NCBI RefSeq assembly: GCF_945956895.1
Contig: NZ_CAMFJF010000006.1
Location: 99,366 to 163,365, forward strand
Source: an uncultured Allobosea sp.
GTDB lineage: Bacteria; Pseudomonadota; Alphaproteobacteria; Rhizobiales; Beijerinckiaceae
Reading direction: 5' to 3'
DNA length: 64,000 nucleotides
This document shows, piece by piece, positions 54,284 through 63,477 of the stretch. A program made the translations under genes and the position numbers. Position 1 is the stretch's first letter. Each line of letters opens with the position of its first letter. The notes beneath the pieces were generated by a model. The model searched no databases, was not told the DNA's origin, and worked only from the letters and a program-made list of their open reading frames with translations.

Positions 54284-54550
54284 TTACTCTGCGGCCTCTT
54301 GGGCCGGGACTACGTTGACGAAAGCTCGGCCGAGTTTCGTCGTGAATCGGACTCGGCCATTCGTCGTCGCAAAGAGGGTATGGTCTTTGCCCATGCCGAC
54401 ATTGGCGCCGGCATGCCACTTGGTGCCGCGCTGACGAATAATGATGTTGCCGGAAACGACCGCCTGGTCGCCGAACTTCTTCACGCCGAGGCGCTTGCTT
54501 TCAGAATCACGGCCGTTACGCGACGAGCCGCCTGCCTTTTTGTGAGCCAT
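54284..54550 (-). CDS. rpmA: 50S ribosomal protein L27
   Basis: 88 aa, starting [20 protein letters not shown], the conserved L27 N-terminus, which reaches the peptidyl-transferase centre. [20 protein letters not shown] and [13 protein letters not shown] follow. It lies 170 bp downstream of rplU, as usual for this pair. Confidence 0.98.
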   Translation of the reverse strand: MAHKKAGGSSRNGRDSESKRLGVKKFGDQAVVSGNIIIRQRGTKWHAGANVGMGKDHTLFATTNGRVRFTTKLGRAFVNVVPAQEAAE

Positions 54551-54720
54551 AACGCCCTACCTCAAAACTTGTCGTGTCTCTCTAACCCGAATCGGCGGCG
54601 AAAGCCACCCGTCTCGGATACGAAATGCCGGAGCACCATTCTGTCAGGAGCGACAGACCGGGACGATCAGTCTCGGCGATGGTGATCCGGCGTAGATTAT
54701 CTGCGCCGGGAAACCCGGTC

Positions 54721-55191
54721 TCAGGCCTCGGACGCCTCGTCCTTGGCCTTCTTGGCAGGGGCCTTCTTGGCCGCGGCCTTCTTCGGCGCCTCGGTCTCGC
54801 CAGCCTCGGCCTTGGCAGCCTTGGCCTTCGCGGCGGCCGGGGCAGCGGCATCGGCCTTCTTCATCTCCGGCTTCTTGCCGCCGGTGAGGATGTCGGTGAT
54901 GCGGATGACGGTCAGCTCGGCGCGGAAGCCGCGCTTGCGCTTGGAGTTCTGGCGGCGGCGCTTCTTGAAGGCGATGACCTTCTCGCCGCGAGCCTGCTCG
55001 ACGATCTCACCGACGACGGTGATCTCGGAGAGGGTCTTGGCGTCGAGTGTGGTCTTCTCGCCTTCGGTGAGCATCAGCACCGAGTCGAACGCGACGGTGT
55101 CGCCGGCGTTGCCTTCGATCTTGGCAGCGGTGATCTTGTCGTTGGCGGTGACGCGGAACTGCTTCCCGCCGGTCTTGATGACTGCGAACAT
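54721..55191 (-). CDS. rplU: 50S ribosomal protein L21 with Ala/Lys-rich tail
   Basis: 156 aa starting MFAVIKTGGKQFRVTANDKI at ATG 55191. The core (about 1-103) has AFKKRRRQNSKRKRGFRAEL, the rRNA-binding basic motif. The last ~45 residues are an Ala/Lys/Glu-rich tail (KKAAAKKAPAKKAKDEASEA) absent from E. coli L21 but common in alphaproteobacteria. A promoter is predicted about 165 bp upstream. Confidence 0.97.
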   Translation of the reverse strand: MFAVIKTGGKQFRVTANDKITAAKIEGNAGDTVAFDSVLMLTEGEKTTLDAKTLSEITVVGEIVEQARGEKVIAFKKRRRQNSKRKRGFRAELTVIRITDILTGGKKPEMKKADAAAPAAAKAKAAKAEAGETEAPKKAAAKKAPAKKAKDEASEA

Positions 55192-55355
55192 TTTGTCCTC
55201 CATGTTCGGCCCCGTCCTGTCGCGGCTTCCGGATGGAGGCCCGTGGGACGGCTTTTTGGCAGTCGATTGCGTGGTCTGGCTTGCTCTTGCCGGCATGCGA
55301 CGCAGCGCACATGCCAAAAGAGATCGGGCGCGGGTTTCCCCACGCCGGACGGTGC

Positions 55356-55384
55356 TCGATAGTCGCAAGGCCGGGGGAGGTCAA
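55356..55384 (-). promoter_or_regulatory. candidate sigma-70 promoter of rplU-rpmA
   Basis: Minus strand TTGACC, 17-nt spacer, TATCGA. It predicts a leader of about 160 nt before the L21 ATG, long enough for an autoregulatory structure. Confidence 0.55.
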
Positions 55385-55427
55385 GCGAAAGCGGCTGTGA
55401 AGAGTGGAATTCTCCTGTTCGGGAGGC

Positions 55428-55456
55428 TTGCCCCCTGGGCGCGGTTTGTGTAGTAA
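55428..55456 (+). promoter_or_regulatory. candidate promoter of tRNA-Ser
   Basis: TTGCCC, 17-nt spacer, TAGTAA, about 29 bp before the mature tRNA. It overlaps a small GCGGTT/AACCGC hairpin. Confidence 0.45.
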
Positions 55457-55484
55457 CCGCCTCGCTTCGACCGAAGGCGACCGC

Positions 55485-55574
55485 GGACAGGTGGCAGAGT
55501 GGTTGAATGCACCGCACTCGAAATGCGGCATACCTGCAAGGGTATCGGGGGTTCAAATCCCTCCCTGTCCGCCA
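55485..55574 (+). tRNA. tRNA-Ser (anticodon CGA)
   Basis: 90-nt class II tRNA. Acceptor stem GGACAGG/CCTGTCC with discriminator G and encoded CCA. Anticodon loop CTCGAAA with anticodon CGA (codon UCG). A long variable arm and GGTTCAAATCC T-arm are visible. The 3' end abuts an integrase remnant. Confidence 0.96.
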
Positions 55575-55661
55575 TCATCCCGCCAAGGGGTTGATTTTCC
55601 AGAGAGACTGGGAAAATCAAGAGCTTGCAGCCGCCCGAGTGGTACATACGGGTGGTACATA

Positions 55662-55966
55662 ATGGCTCTCGCAATGTCGTGCCCCTGGAAGCATCCGAAG
55701 ACCGGCACCTATTGGCTCCGCAAGCGCGTCCCCGACGATCTCCGGAAGCTCGTCGGCAAGCTTGAGGAGAAGCAGAGCCTCGGCACGCGCGCGATCCGGC
55801 GGAAGCGAAGATCAAGCACCTGGAGCTGCTCGCAGAGATCGAGAAGCGCTAGGCGAACCTGAAGAAGGGGCCTTCGGCGCTTACCGAGCGGGAGGCTCAT
55901 GAACTCGCGCAGCCCGAATACGACCACCGGCTGGCCTTGCGTCGCGATGAGAGGAATACGCTCTAA
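55662..55966 (+). pseudogene. decayed tyrosine-integrase N-terminus (DUF6538-like) at tRNA-Ser
   Basis: Starts MALAMSCPWKHPKTGTYWLR and KRVPDDLRKLVGKLEEKQSL, a pattern typical of integrases with an N-terminal DUF6538. At about 55790-55800 a CG dinucleotide expansion in a CGCGCG run shifts the frame. The expected continuation (DPAEAKIKHLELLAEIEKR) resumes in another frame. It meets a TAG at 55850-55852, then continues ANLKKGPSALTEREAHELA to a TAA at 55964-55966. The catalytic domain is gone. It lies 88 bp after the tRNA 3' end, so an island probably once integrated here. Confidence 0.8.
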
Positions 55967-56058
55967 AGGTGCAAAAGCCTTAACGCGAGGGTTACCATTC
56001 TCTGCCACATTCAGCTGACAGCCATCGCGCCCACTCGGTTGGACAAAAGTTTGCGCCA

Positions 56059-58116
56059 GTGAAGACGGATACCGCGAGGCCGGCTGTTCAGCTCCTGGCA
56101 CCCGACATGCGCGAAACCATCGGCAAGCGCGCTCGCTTGATGGCATGGAGCGGCTTGGCCGCCGCCGCCATCATTGCCGGGACTGCTGGTTTGGCGCTCT
56201 GGCAGGGGCGCCAGACTGCAACCGATGTATCGCGGCAGCAACTCAGCACTCTCGCGGCGCTGCTCACTGAACAAACCCACCATACGCTCGCGACCGCAGA
56301 TCTGGTGTTACGCAGTTCGTCCGAAGCCGGCAGCGGAACCGATATCGTCTCGCCCGACGATCTTCGCGCGAAGTTCGGCACGCGCCAGCATTTCGATGCC
56401 TTGATTGAGCGCACTCGCGCCATCCCGCAGATCACCGCAGTGACGATCGTCGACATCCACGGCGAAGTCGTCAGCTCGACACGGTCCTTTCCCCGGCCCG
56501 CGGTCAGCCTGAAGGACAAGGAATCCTTCCTGGCCCATATGGCCGATCCTGCGTTGACGCTGCATCTGGCCGCGCCCGTCCCCCGCCAAAGCGCGACAGG
56601 GCGGACGATGGCCTTGTCCCGCAAGATCAAGAACAGGAGCGGAGCCGTGGTCGGCCTCGCCATGGTCGAAATCGAGACTGGTTTTCTGAACGCCTTCTAC
56701 GACAAGGCACGGGCTGATGCGCTCGTCCAGGTCGCGCTCTTTCGCCGCGATGGTGTGTTGCTTGCCAGCCTGCCGAACGCTGACGACGCTGTCGCGCGCT
56801 CGCATGCCGGCCATTCCGCCCTGTTCCGCGACCTGCCCCAGGCGGCCGAAACCATCGGCACCATGTTCGTTGGGACCAACATTGCCGGCCCTCAAGACAG
56901 CGACAAGGGGTTGATCTTAGCCCAGGCTGTTCGCGATTACCCGCTCCAGATCAGCGTCGCGATGCCTGGAGAGTTGGTCTTTCGGTACTGGAAAAAACGG
57001 GCGCTGATCCTCGGCGGGGTCGTCGCCTTCTTCGTCCTTATGATCAGCCTTCTGACCATCTGGATCGCCAAGCTGCTGCGGCAGCACGGCGTCACGCTTA
57101 CCGAACTTGCTGCTTCCGAAAAGACGGCCTCCGAACATATGCAGAAGCTGCAGCTCCGCGACGCGCGCGAGGCCTTGCTGCGGCGCGACGCCGCCATGAA
57201 ATCCCGCGTAACAGCCTTCGACGCCCAATTGCGCAGTTCGCTCGACCGGCTCGGCCGGATGATCGAAAGTGTGGCGAGCCTATCGGAGAGCATGATGGCG
57301 GCGGCGGGGCATGCGCGCCAAGGTAGCGAGCGGGCCGAGGTGGCCTCCAGCCGCGCCGCCGACCATGTCGCCAGCGTAGCTGCCGACGCCGAGAGCATTT
57401 CCAGCACGGGGCGCGAGATCGCGGCGCGAGTGGTGGCCTCGGTCAGCACCGCCGCCGACGTAATCGCCGAAGCCGACCGGACCGACCTCGCCATCGCGCA
57501 ACTGGCGGATGCGACGAACCAGATCGACAACGTCTCCACGCTGATCAGCGAAATCGCCAGCCAAACCAATCTGTTGGCTCTCAACGCCACAATCGAGGCG
57601 GCCCGCGCCGGGCAGGCTGGTCGCGGGTTTTCGGTCGTCGCCTCCGAGGTCAAGTCCCTGTCCGCCCAGACGAGCGGCGCGACCAACGAGATCAGCCGCC
57701 AGATCGAGGCGATCCAGTTGGCGAGTCAACACTGCATCGAGGCACTCCAGAGCATCCGGGCTCGGATGCTGGGCGCGCAGACGAGCGGTCAGGGCGTCTC
57801 CGACGAGATAGCCAAGCAGAGCCGCTCGACCACCCAGATCGCGCTTACCATCCGGGCGGCGGCAGACGATGCGAAAGGTGTTCTATCCAGCGCCAGGGCC
57901 GTGCGCCAGGCGGCCGACTTGTCCAACACCAGTGCGACCGAAGTGATGGCGCTGGCTCGCGACCTCGACGGCGAAGCACGGCGGATCAGAAGTCAAGTCA
58001 GCGAGTTCTTTGGGACACTCGACGCGGCTTCGCCGGACCCAGGCCGAGAGCGATCGGCCTCCTCTGTGGCGCTTTCCGATGATCTGATTCTGGACCCGAA
58101 ACGAGCCGCGCCGTAG
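56059..58116 (+). CDS. Methyl-accepting chemotaxis-like protein with periplasmic dCache-like sensor
   Basis: 685 aa; GTG 56059 chosen (another start is ATG 56107). TM1 (about 32-51) precedes a ~260-aa periplasmic region resembling dCache/PAS domains (TAVTIVDIHGEVVSSTRSFP, VQVALFRRDGVLLASLPNAD). TM2 is about 314-338. The cytoplasmic signalling domain has the hairpin tip EIASQTNLLALNATIEAARA near residue 500. No clear HAMP is seen. It probably senses a small molecule and drives CheA or another output. Its position after the integrase remnant suggests possible acquisition. Confidence 0.88.
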   Translation: MKTDTARPAVQLLAPDMRETIGKRARLMAWSGLAAAAIIAGTAGLALWQGRQTATDVSRQQLSTLAALLTEQTHHTLATADLVLRSSSEAGSGTDIVSPDDLRAKFGTRQHFDALIERTRAIPQITAVTIVDIHGEVVSSTRSFPRPAVSLKDKESFLAHMADPALTLHLAAPVPRQSATGRTMALSRKIKNRSGAVVGLAMVEIETGFLNAFYDKARADALVQVALFRRDGVLLASLPNADDAVARSHAGHSALFRDLPQAAETIGTMFVGTNIAGPQDSDKGLILAQAVRDYPLQISVAMPGELVFRYWKKRALILGGVVAFFVLMISLLTIWIAKLLRQHGVTLTELAASEKTASEHMQKLQLRDAREALLRRDAAMKSRVTAFDAQLRSSLDRLGRMIESVASLSESMMAAAGHARQGSERAEVASSRAADHVASVAADAESISSTGREIAARVVASVSTAADVIAEADRTDLAIAQLADATNQIDNVSTLISEIASQTNLLALNATIEAARAGQAGRGFSVVASEVKSLSAQTSGATNEISRQIEAIQLASQHCIEALQSIRARMLGAQTSGQGVSDEIAKQSRSTTQIALTIRAAADDAKGVLSSARAVRQAADLSNTSATEVMALARDLDGEARRIRSQVSEFFGTLDAASPDPGRERSASSVALSDDLILDPKRAAP

Positions 58117-58358
58117 CGACTGCGATGTCGACGGAAGAATGCAAAGCGTGGCGCGCTGACGTGTCCTGACGAGGTCCACCTTCGGGCAGGCCACCAAGTC
58201 CCGCTACCCTCGAAAGCGGACATCCGCGAGTGCGGAGTGCTGACACCTCGCCGTCGCGCCGCAGCTTCATTTTCTAAAGGCGATTTTAAGAACGAAAGGT
58301 GCGATTTTGACCGACGCTGGTCAGACATGTCGACAGCCTGACCAGCGCCGCGGCCCCG

Positions 58359-60113
58359 CTAGAAATAGCGCACATCCTCCGCAACGATGCTGAGCGGATC
58401 GCGGCCGCGCTTGTTCAACCAGGAATAGACCGGCGGCACCCGGTCAGCGATCGACTCGACATGGATGTCGATCAGGCACGGCCCTTCGGAATGGGCAAAA
58501 GCGCTTGCCAACGCGGCATCGAGCTCCTCGGAATTCGTCGCCGTCCAGGCCTTCACGTCGAAAGCCTCGGCGATCGCCTGGCCACGCGGCGGCGTGAAAT
58601 CGACACCGAAGCACTGGTTGTGGCCCTTCAGTCGGTGAAGCCCCTTGATCCAGCCGAAGGTGCCGTTGTTGAACAGCAGGAGGATGGCGGGCACCTGCAG
58701 GCGGACGAGCGTCTCAAGTTCGCCGACCGACATCCCGAAGGAGCCATCTCCGAACATGCCGATCGGCCGGCGTTCCTTGTCAGCGAACCAGGCGCCGACC
58801 GTGGCGGGCAGCGCCGAACCGAGGCCGCCGAACGCGCGCGGGATCGCGAAGCGGGTCCTGCGATCCCTGAGCTTGAGGAAACGCGTCATATGCGGTGTCG
58901 GAGTGCCCGCATCCGAATAGATGAAAGCCGGCTTGCCATAGCGTTCCAGCGCCTCGTTGAAGCAGCGAACGGCGCGCTCCGGACGGAGCGGCGTCGCTTC
59001 CGAGCTCAACAGGACTTCGGCGTTCGCCCAGAAATTTGCTCGCAGCTCGTTGAGCTCGTCGACCCATTCCTGCGTTCTGCCAGCGTCGACCTCGACGGGA
59101 ACCAGATCGATCAGGCGCTCCAGAACGAGGCCGGCATCGCCCTGGACCGAGACGACATTCTCGTAGTTGTTCGCCATGATCTCCGGGTCGATGTCGATCT
59201 GGGCGACGCGCCTGTTCAGCGTGATCTTCGGGAAGGTCCAGCCGATCGTCACGACCGAGCCCATGCGGGAGCCGATGAAAAGCACGAAATCCGCATTTTC
59301 CAGCGCCCAGTTGGCATGTGGGTGGAAGCCGTTATCGCCGATGACGCCGACCGCAAGGCGGTGGTCGTCCGGCATCGTGCCCTGCCCGGTCATCGTCGTG
59401 CAGACCGGTATGTTCAGCCGCTCCGCCAGCTCCGTCACCTGCGGGCCTGCACAGGAGCGATTGACGCCGCCGCCGGAGACGATCAGCGGGCGCTTGCTCG
59501 CGGTCAGCAAGGCGATGATCGTGTCGAGCTTCTCCGGGGGCGGCAGCGTCGGATAGGCGGGGAATTCGATGCATTCGCTCTCAACATGGAGGGAGATCCG
59601 GTCCGGATCGACCCCGGCCAGCAACATATCCTCCGGAATCTGCAGATGGACTGCGCCCGGCTTGCCGGAGCAGGCGACGCGGAAAGCGCGGCGGATGATC
59701 TCCGGTAGCTTCTCGGCGGATTTCACCTGTACCGACATCTTGGTGACAGGCTCGAAGAGGCGCGCGCAATCGAGCTCGGTCAGCACCCCACGTCCTTCGC
59801 CGGGCAGGGGGATGTCGATCGTCAACAGGATGACGGGAACAGAAGAGCCGTTGGACTCGGCGACGGGCGGCAGCGAATACATCGCGCCCGCGCCCGACGG
59901 GCATTCGAAGACGCCGGGCTTCCTGGTGAAACGGCCATAGGCATCGGCCATGTAGCCGGCAGAGCGCTCGTCGCGCGCCATGACGTGGCGAATGCGGCCT
60001 TCCCGCAGTTGCAGGGCCTCATAGAACGGCACGTTCGTATCGCCGGGAACGCCGAACACCACCTCGACGCCGTAGCCGATCAGCATCTCGACCAGGATAT
60101 CTGCACCACGCAT
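58359..60113 (-). CDS. Thiamine-diphosphate-dependent enzyme (acetolactate synthase-like)
   Basis: 584 aa with the three domains of the POX/AHAS family. The catalytic Glu region is DERSAGYMADAYGRFTRKPG. The middle domain has RPLIVSGGGVNRSC. The ThDP motif is MFGDGSFGMSVGELETLVRL, ending in LLLFNNGTFGWIKGLHRLKG (GDG...NN). No small AHAS subunit is nearby, so catabolic decarboxylation or carboligation of a 2-oxo acid is more likely than branched-chain synthesis. It is the last gene of the minus-strand cluster with DadA-like, MLE and SDR genes. Confidence 0.85.
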   Translation of the reverse strand: MRGADILVEMLIGYGVEVVFGVPGDTNVPFYEALQLREGRIRHVMARDERSAGYMADAYGRFTRKPGVFECPSGAGAMYSLPPVAESNGSSVPVILLTIDIPLPGEGRGVLTELDCARLFEPVTKMSVQVKSAEKLPEIIRRAFRVACSGKPGAVHLQIPEDMLLAGVDPDRISLHVESECIEFPAYPTLPPPEKLDTIIALLTASKRPLIVSGGGVNRSCAGPQVTELAERLNIPVCTTMTGQGTMPDDHRLAVGVIGDNGFHPHANWALENADFVLFIGSRMGSVVTIGWTFPKITLNRRVAQIDIDPEIMANNYENVVSVQGDAGLVLERLIDLVPVEVDAGRTQEWVDELNELRANFWANAEVLLSSEATPLRPERAVRCFNEALERYGKPAFIYSDAGTPTPHMTRFLKLRDRRTRFAIPRAFGGLGSALPATVGAWFADKERRPIGMFGDGSFGMSVGELETLVRLQVPAILLLFNNGTFGWIKGLHRLKGHNQCFGVDFTPPRGQAIAEAFDVKAWTATNSEELDAALASAFAHSEGPCLIDIHVESIADRVPPVYSWLNKRGRDPLSIVAEDVRYF

Positions 60114-60218
60114 TGTCTCGTCTCCTGAAAAGCAAGGGATGGGGCCGAACGACGCGATGGCGGCATCGGCAAAGCCGGGGGCGACCGGCAGGGGTGCCGG
60201 GCCGCTATTCGCAGGCGC

Positions 60219-61499
60219 TCACGCCAAAAGCCGGAAGCGGCGCGGCGAAAACACAGTGATGTCGGGCGCATCCGGCAGGCCGGTGACATGCTGGGCGACG
60301 ATGCGCCCCGTCGCCGGTCCTGCGGCGAAGCCGACATGGCCGTGTCCGAAAGCGTAGAAGATGTCGGGCGAGTGGGATGAGCGACCGATGACCGGCAAGC
60401 CGTCAGGCGTTGATGGCCGATGGCCCATCCATCGGTCGACCGGCTTCTCCTGAGTGCCGGCGAGCGCAGGATAGGTTCCGCGCGCATGCGCCATCAGGAT
60501 ATCGACGCGGCTCCAGTTCGGCGGCGCATCGAGCGACGCCAGCTCGACCTGGCCGGACAACCGCAGCCCGGCGACTGTGGGCGTGTTCGCCATCTTGCCG
60601 TCGCTCGGCATCACCGGGTGGCGCGGGCCGCCGACGTCCAGCGCGATGACGCCATGGTAGCCTCGCTCGCTCTCCAGCGGGATGCGATCGCCCCCGGAGC
60701 GCGCGAGACGCTTCGACCAAGCCCCAGCCGCAATGACGACCCGGTCGCAGGCGATCACGCCGGTGTCGGTGCGTACGCCGCGGACGCGCGTTTCGTCGCG
60801 GAGTATCTCGCGAGCAGTCGCCCTGACGATCTTGGCACCTTGGGAACGCGCCGCCGCGACGATCGCCGCGATATAGGCAGCTGGATCGGTGCAATGCGCG
60901 CCAGCCTCAGCCAGGACACCGAAGGTGTAGCGCTTGTCGAGATCGGGCTCTCGTGCGGCCAAGGCAGCGGCGTCCAGTTCTCGCCATCGCAATCCCGTCA
61001 TTCGCCGCAGGTGCCAGGACAGGCTTTCCGCCTCGAAGGCCCGCCTGTCGGGATAGGCATAGAGCAGACCTTCGCGCCGGATCAGCTCGGGCGCACCGAC
61101 CTCGCGGCTCAGCTCCTCGTGGCGATCCGGGCTATCGTGGAGCAACCGGTCCAGCGCTCTGGCCGTCGCCTCGACGCGCGGCACGGAGGAGCCGGCCCGG
61201 AGGAAGCGCAGCAGCCATGGCACGAGCCGCGGAAAATGACGCCACCGGATGACCAGCGGCCCATGCGGGTTGAGCAGATAGCCAGGAACCTTCTTCCACA
61301 GGCCGGGCATCGACATCGGCACGACCGAAGCCGGGCTGATCCAGCAGCCATGGCCATAGCTGGCGGACTGCCGCCCAGCCGGCTCGCCGCTATCGATCAG
61401 GGTGACGGCATGGCCCGCGCGCGCCAGTTCCAGCGCGCAGCAGGCGCCGACGATGCCGCTGCCGATGATCAGGCTGTGTGTTGGAGCGACGTTGGGCAT
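60219..61499 (-). CDS. FAD-dependent D-amino-acid dehydrogenase-like oxidoreductase (DadA family)
   Basis: 426 aa. The FAD-binding start is LIIGSGIVGACCALELARAG. Later motifs include DRVVIAAGAWSKRLARSGGD and ERGYHGVI. The C-terminal FYAFGHGHVGFAAGPATGRI is the DAO-family FAD loop. In this family electrons pass to the respiratory chain while an amino group or secondary amine is oxidised. The substrate may be a D-amino acid or a proline-type compound, consistent with the neighbouring MLE-type enzyme and amino-acid ABC ATPase. Confidence 0.85.
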   Translation of the reverse strand: MPNVAPTHSLIIGSGIVGACCALELARAGHAVTLIDSGEPAGRQSASYGHGCWISPASVVPMSMPGLWKKVPGYLLNPHGPLVIRWRHFPRLVPWLLRFLRAGSSVPRVEATARALDRLLHDSPDRHEELSREVGAPELIRREGLLYAYPDRRAFEAESLSWHLRRMTGLRWRELDAAALAAREPDLDKRYTFGVLAEAGAHCTDPAAYIAAIVAAARSQGAKIVRATAREILRDETRVRGVRTDTGVIACDRVVIAAGAWSKRLARSGGDRIPLESERGYHGVIALDVGGPRHPVMPSDGKMANTPTVAGLRLSGQVELASLDAPPNWSRVDILMAHARGTYPALAGTQEKPVDRWMGHRPSTPDGLPVIGRSSHSPDIFYAFGHGHVGFAAGPATGRIVAQHVTGLPDAPDITVFSPRRFRLLA

Positions 61500-61597
61500 G
61501 ACCCGTTTCCTCCGGGCATTCGGGCAATAGCTCTCCTCTCCGTCACGGCGGCGGCCGGGAGCGGCGGGGGCGAGCAGAGGTGGGTTTCAGTCGAGCG

Positions 61598-62725
61598 TCA
61601 GCGTTCCGCGAGAATGCGTGCGTTCGCTCTCAAGGATCTCTCGGACACGCGAATCCCCAGGCCAGGTCCGTCCGGCACGACGACCTCGCCATTGCGGTTC
61701 GCGATCTTCTCCTCCAGCACGTCCTCGGTGAGAACGTGATGAGGCATGTAGAATTCACAGCCGAGCGAGATGCCCGGCGTCGCGGCGATGAACTGCGTGC
61801 CGGCGGCCAGCGCGATGCCGCCCTCGTAGAGCGTGCCGCCATAGCCGGGCAGGCTCGCGAGATCGGCCAATGCCATCAAGGCCTGCGCGTTCAGCATGCC
61901 GCCCGCCTTCATGAGCTTGACCGAGATGGCATCGGCCGCCTGCAACCGGATCACCTCCTGCAGGTCGCGCATGTCGAAGCAGCTTTCGTCGGCCAGGATC
62001 GGCGTATCGAGATCCGCGGCGAAGGAGGCCATGGCCGTCAGGCAATCCCGCGGCACCGGCTGCTCGATGAAGGTCGGCTTGAACTGGTCGACGTCGCGCA
62101 GCTTCTTGATCGCCCCGAACGGCTGGAGCGCCTGATTGTAGTCGATGCGAAGGTCGATCGTGTCGCCGAAGGCGTTCCGCATGGCTTCGAGATGCGCCAC
62201 GTCCTCCTCATGGCTCTTCACGCCGGTCTTGACCTTGAAGATGCGGTTGCCTTTCGGAACCATCTCCTCCATGCGGCGCATGTCCGCGGCGAAATCCGGG
62301 TCAGCGATCGAGAAGGACAGCGGGATCGTGTCGCGAACGCGCCCGCCGAGCAGAGTGGCGATCGAGAGCCCCGACGCCTGGCCGAGGATGTCGAACATCG
62401 CGGTTTCGATCGCGAGCTTGGCCTCGCCATGACCGACGAGCGCCTTCTTCATCTGCAAGGTGAGCGCGCGGATACGATCGACCCGTGCACCGATGACGAG
62501 CGGACGCAGATAGATGTCGAGGGCCGCGACCGCAGCCTCCGCCGTACCGGTGAACACCTCCCAGGGCGCAGCTTCACCCCAGCCGACGATGCCCGAAGAC
62601 GAGGTCAGCTCGAGCAGCACGCGCTTCACCGTGCCCTTGACGTCGCCGACACCCTGCTGACGTTGCATCTTGATCGGGCTTTCGATCAGGAAAACCCTGA
62701 TGCGTTCGATGGTTTCGGCGCTCAC
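61598..62725 (-). CDS. Enolase-superfamily mandelate racemase/muconate lactonizing-type enzyme
   Basis: 375 aa. The N-terminal capping domain ends near VGHGEAKLAIETAMFDILGQ. The barrel has the KxK acid-base motif FKVKTGV. Metal ligands are seen as Asp in LRIDYNQA, Glu in TFIEQPVP and Asp/Glu in LADESC, with Lys in ISVKLMKAGG. This is the MLE subgroup, which includes dipeptide epimerases and cis-3-hydroxyproline dehydratases. Given the DadA-like neighbour, a hydroxyproline- or amino-acid-related dehydration or racemisation is plausible but unproven. Its ATG overlaps the SDR stop. Confidence 0.9.
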   Translation of the reverse strand: MSAETIERIRVFLIESPIKMQRQQGVGDVKGTVKRVLLELTSSSGIVGWGEAAPWEVFTGTAEAAVAALDIYLRPLVIGARVDRIRALTLQMKKALVGHGEAKLAIETAMFDILGQASGLSIATLLGGRVRDTIPLSFSIADPDFAADMRRMEEMVPKGNRIFKVKTGVKSHEEDVAHLEAMRNAFGDTIDLRIDYNQALQPFGAIKKLRDVDQFKPTFIEQPVPRDCLTAMASFAADLDTPILADESCFDMRDLQEVIRLQAADAISVKLMKAGGMLNAQALMALADLASLPGYGGTLYEGGIALAAGTQFIAATPGISLGCEFYMPHHVLTEDVLEEKIANRNGEVVVPDGPGLGIRVSERSLRANARILAER

Positions 62726-63477
62726 AGCAGCCCTCCATTGACGTGCCAGATCTGACCGGTGACGTAGGATGCTGCCGGCGAGGCGAGAAAAGCGATGACC
62801 GCGGCGACCTCTTCGGGTGTGCCGCGCCTCCCGATCGGGACGATGGCTTCCATCCGCGCGATCGCTTCAGGCGAGAGCTTGCTGCCCTGTCCCGCATCCT
62901 TGCGGATCAGGCCCGGTGCCACGGCGTTGATGGTGATGCCATCTGCCGCGACCTCGCGTGCCAGGAGCCGGACGGTGGTCTCGAGCGCGGCCCGGCTGGC
63001 GGCCGTTGCCGCGAAGGCATCGAGATCGCTCCGCAACAGATGAGCCGTGAAGGAAGAGGTTGCGATGAGCCGCGGCGCCGCGCTCGTCAGGAGCAGCGGG
63101 CGTGCGGCCTTGAGGAATGCGACGAGGGCAAGGGCGCTTTCGTCGAGCGCGGTGTGAAGCTCCTCTTGCGAGAGGGCGCTTGCTGGACCGCGCCGTGCTG
63201 CGCCGCCGACGCAGATCAGGGCGTCGAGCCGGCCGAAGCGAGCGGCGGCGGCCTCCACCAACGCGGCCGGGCAACCGGGATCGGCGAGATCGCCGAGCGC
63301 GGTCGCAACTTCGGCGCCACGTTCTGACGCCGCGCGGGCGACAGCCTCGAGGCCGCTCTTGTTGGCCCGCGTATGGAGCAGCAGTCCGGCATCGGGGCCG
63401 GACAATGCGAGCGCGGTCGCCTGCCCAATCCCGCTCGCTGCCCCCGTCACCAGGTAAATGCGCCGGGCTGCACTCAT
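62722..63477 (-). CDS. SDR-family oxidoreductase
   Basis: 251 aa. Cofactor motif YLVTGAASGIGQATALALSG. The active-site region around RLIATSSFTAHLLRSDLDAF has Ser but the usual YxxxK Tyr is replaced: the stretch reads FAATAASRAALETTVRLLAR, where S-R-A occupies the Y-x-x-x-K region. VNAVAPGLIRKDAGQGSKLS and SYVTGQIWHVNGGLL are otherwise typical. Loss of the Tyr/Lys pair suggests altered or weak dehydrogenase activity. It overlaps its neighbours on both sides by ATGA. Confidence 0.82.
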   Translation of the reverse strand: MSAARRIYLVTGAASGIGQATALALSGPDAGLLLHTRANKSGLEAVARAASERGAEVATALGDLADPGCPAALVEAAAARFGRLDALICVGGAARRGPASALSQEELHTALDESALALVAFLKAARPLLLTSAAPRLIATSSFTAHLLRSDLDAFAATAASRAALETTVRLLAREVAADGITINAVAPGLIRKDAGQGSKLSPEAIARMEAIVPIGRRGTPEEVAAVIAFLASPAASYVTGQIWHVNGGLL

